Below, in pieces: positions 6,376 to 8,080 of a stretch of DNA of 8,080 nucleotides (position 1 is the stretch's first letter; each line of letters begins with the position of its first letter). Location: positions 1 to 8,080 of the forward strand of contig JAPSGG010000048.1 in NCBI GenBank assembly GCA_031177845.1. The letters are read 5' to 3'. This DNA is from Chromatiales bacterium. Lineage in GTDB: Bacteria; Pseudomonadota; Gammaproteobacteria; JACCYU01. Position numbers and translations under genes: made by a program. The notes beneath the pieces are model-generated. The model saw only the letters and a program-made list of their open reading frames with translations, was not told the origin of the DNA and ran no database searches.

Positions 6376-7020
6376 TTAACCCGTTCCCTCGCTGACTTCC
6401 CGCATGTCCATCATCCGCCAGCGGTTGACCACCTTACAGAATAGTTCGGCGGTCTTCTCCGCATCGTAGACGGCCGAGTGCGCCTCGCTCTTGTCCCAGG
6501 GGATGTTCGCCGCCTGCACGATGCGGGCCAGCACCGTCTGGCCGTAAGCGACCGCGCCCAGTGTGACCGTATCCAGGCTGCTGAAGGGGTGAAAGGGATT
6601 GTTCTTCATCCCGGTGCGTGCGATCGCGGCGTTTAGGAAATTCAGATCGAAACAGGCGTTATGACCGACCAGGATCGCTCGTTGACAGTGATTCTCGCGC
6701 AGCGCTTGGCGTACCTCCTTGAACAGCCGCTGTAGGGCGTCTTTCTCTGGCACCGCAATGCGCAACGGATGCCAGGGGTCGATGCCGTTCACCTCCAGCG
6801 AGGCAGGCTCCAGGTTGGCGCCCTCGAAGGGTTGAACATGCATGTGGACGGTGCTGGCAGGATGCAGGAATCCGTCGACGTCGGAGCGCAGTAGCACCGC
6901 GGCGATCTCCAGCAGGGCATCGGTTTGGGGATTGAACCCGCCGCATTCGACATCGACCACTACGGGCAGAAAGCCTCGGAACCGCTTGCCGAGAGGGATG
7001 AATTCCGACTCCTCGCTCAT
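6376..7020 (-). CDS. rnt: Ribonuclease T
   Basis: DEDDh 3'-5' exoribonuclease that trims 3' ends of tRNA (including CCA end turnover), 5S and 23S rRNA, and also acts on single-stranded DNA ends; it works as a dimer in the cytoplasm. The 214 residues match E. coli RNase T nearly end to end. The catalytic set sits at the E. coli positions: Asp23 and Glu25 (VVDVECGGF), Asp125 ([10 protein letters not shown]), His181 and Asp186 ([12 protein letters not shown]). [11 protein letters not shown] (141-151) and the closing LFCKVVNRW are also typical. One small oddity is Cys26-Gly27 after the catalytic Glu, where E. coli has Thr-Ala. The ATG at 7020 gives the normal N-terminus; there is no strong Shine-Dalgarno sequence. 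It follows pyrC by 150 bases on the same strand, as in Pseudomonas, and may share its transcript. Confidence 0.97.
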   Translation of the reverse strand: MSEESEFIPLGKRFRGFLPVVVDVECGGFNPQTDALLEIAAVLLRSDVDGFLHPASTVHMHVQPFEGANLEPASLEVNGIDPWHPLRIAVPEKDALQRLFKEVRQALRENHCQRAILVGHNACFDLNFLNAAIARTGMKNNPFHPFSSLDTVTLGAVAYGQTVLARIVQAANIPWDKSEAHSAVYDAEKTAELFCKVVNRWRMMDMREVSEGTG

Positions 7021-7135
7021 AGCAGAGAAGCTTACCCGAACGCGCCCGGCAATGCGAAGGAAGAGAGCGTCGGTACGGCTCAGCCAACATTCAGCGCCAA
7101 CGGGATGCTGCTGTCATTTTCCCGATCAGCCGCCA

Positions 7136-7153
7136 GATTGTCGGTCGACAATC
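7136..7153. promoter_or_regulatory. 18-base palindrome between pyrC and rnt
   Basis: GATTGTCG (7136-7143) and CGACAATC (7146-7153) are perfect eight-base arms around a GT centre. The two-base spacing is too short for a full hairpin loop but suits a site for a dimeric DNA-binding protein. It lies 115 bases upstream of the rnt ATG and 17 bases beyond the pyrC stop. Whether any regulator binds it is unknown. Confidence 0.3.
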
Positions 7154-7170
7154 CATCGGCCACATCCTGT

Positions 7171-8080
7171 CTAGCCCTCTGCTAGCTTCCAGCGCACCGT
7201 CTGGCCCGCACGCAGCGGCACTACAATGCCTTCCCCTAACGGATATTCCGCCGGCACGGGCCAGTCCTCGCGCACCAGTGTGATCGACTCGGTGTTCACC
7301 GGCAGGCAGTAAAATGCGGCGCCGTGGCGGCTCGCGAATGCCTCCAATCGATCCAGCGCATCCGCGGCTTCGAATGCCTCGGCGTAGAGTTCGATGGCGG
7401 CGTGCGCGCTGAAGATCCCCGCGCAGCCGCAGGCAGATTCCTTAGCCGCCTTCGGGTGCGGGGCGCTATCAGTGCCCAGAAAGAACTTGGGGTTTCCACC
7501 GGTCGCGGCTCCGATCAGCGCCCGTCGATCGGATTCGCGCTTGAGCACCGGCAGGCAGTAATGGTGCGGGCGCAGGCCGCCAGCGAAGAGCGCATTCCGA
7601 TTGTAGAGCAGGTGCTGCGGCGTGATCGTCGCGGCAACCAGCGGACCCGCGGATAACACGAAGTCCACCGCGTGTGCCGTCGTGATGTGCTCAAGCACGA
7701 TCTTCAGCGCCGGATGGCGTTCGTGCAGCGGGCTCAATACGCGATCGATGAACACTTGCTCGCGATCGAAGATATCAATATCCGGATCCGCTACTTCGCC
7801 GTGCGCCTGTAGCACCAGGCCATGCGACTGCATGGCCTCCAGCACCGGGTAAACCTTCTTGAGATCTCTGACACCGGCCTCCGAGTGAGTAGTGGCACCG
7901 GCTGGATAGAGCTTCACGCCACGGATGATTCCACTGTCGCGCGCGCGGGCGATCTCCTGCGGGGGCGTGGTCTCCGTCAGATAAAGGGTCATCAGCGGCT
8001 CGAAGTCGCTGTCCGCGGGCACCGCTGCCATGATCCTCGCCCGGTAATCCTGCGCCATCGACGTCGTGGTCACGGGCGGC
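7171..8080 (-). CDS. pyrC: Dihydroorotase, class II (5' partial)
   Basis: Zinc amidohydrolase that reversibly cyclises N-carbamoyl-L-aspartate to L-dihydroorotate, the third step of de novo pyrimidine synthesis, in the cytoplasm. The frame is open to the right edge, where [16 protein letters not shown] continues an internal part of the family (usually after NLKPP), so the GTG at 8073 is Val and not the start. About 46 N-terminal residues, with the HxH metal ligands, lie outside. Counting from that Val, the metal and substrate residues are Lys54 (carboxylated lysine, [11 protein letters not shown]), His91 (QAHGEV), His129 (LEHITT), Asp202 and His206 (LGTDSAPH). Each falls exactly 48 below E. 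coli PyrC positions 102, 139, 177, 250 and 254, so the rest is colinear with no insertion up to there. The C-terminus is complete. It is the upstream gene of a pyrC-rnt pair. Confidence 0.97.
   Translation of the reverse strand, partial: PPVTTTSMAQDYRARIMAAVPADSDFEPLMTLYLTETTPPQEIARARDSGIIRGVKLYPAGATTHSEAGVRDLKKVYPVLEAMQSHGLVLQAHGEVADPDIDIFDREQVFIDRVLSPLHERHPALKIVLEHITTAHAVDFVLSAGPLVAATITPQHLLYNRNALFAGGLRPHHYCLPVLKRESDRRALIGAATGGNPKFFLGTDSAPHPKAAKESACGCAGIFSAHAAIELYAEAFEAADALDRLEAFASRHGAAFYCLPVNTESITLVREDWPVPAEYPLGEGIVVPLRAGQTVRWKLAEG

Noticed and set aside
6842..7185. Plus-strand frames opposite the 5' end of rnt
   Set aside because: They overlap RNase T catalytic coding on the other strand and have no recognisable content.
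8071..8073. GTG as the start codon of pyrC
   Set aside because: The frame continues to the window edge with Pro-Pro before it, matching an internal position of dihydroorotase; the essential HxH metal site would be missing.

Overview
The window looks like chromosomal DNA of a fairly GC-rich gammaproteobacterium. The best evidence is a full-length RNase T, a nuclease largely confined to this class, next to an E. coli-type class II dihydroorotase and a CGFS monothiol glutaredoxin. From memory, pyrC, rnt and grxD lie in one neighbourhood in Pseudomonas, and rnt and grxD lie near each other in E. coli. No mobile element, tRNA, rRNA or CRISPR array was seen. An osmolyte-biosynthesis gene suggests tolerance of salt or drying, but no genus can be assigned.

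Layout, left to right. (1) Positions 2-784 (+) hold the 3' part of an exported group 1 truncated haemoglobin with an extra beta-rich C-terminal domain. (2) Positions 785-1617 have no intact gene. They hold a hairpin and, on the minus strand, the wreck of a membrane protein resembling NrsF/DUF1109 anti-sigma factors. (3) Positions 1618-3363 (+) hold a hydantoinase B/oxoprolinase subunit without its usual A subunit, then a 58-residue coiled-coil protein. (4) Positions 3567-5345 (+) hold an asparagine synthase-like enzyme matching the N-acetylglutaminylglutamine amidotransferase family (AsnO), without its usual partner synthetase in view. (5) Positions 5490-5837 (+) hold grxD, with a clear ribosome binding site. 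(6) Positions 5838-6375 are a non-coding convergent zone with several inverted repeats. (7) On the minus strand, pyrC (5' end cut by the right edge) is followed by rnt.

The right-hand part is conserved housekeeping: pyrimidine synthesis, RNA 3'-end maturation and Fe-S/redox handling. The left-hand part is accessory. Two of its enzymes, HyuB and AsnO, are normally encoded beside a partner, and neither partner is in this window. I found no convincing new multi-gene system. The most unusual items are the two-domain exported globin with an atypical haem pocket and the two unpartnered enzymes.
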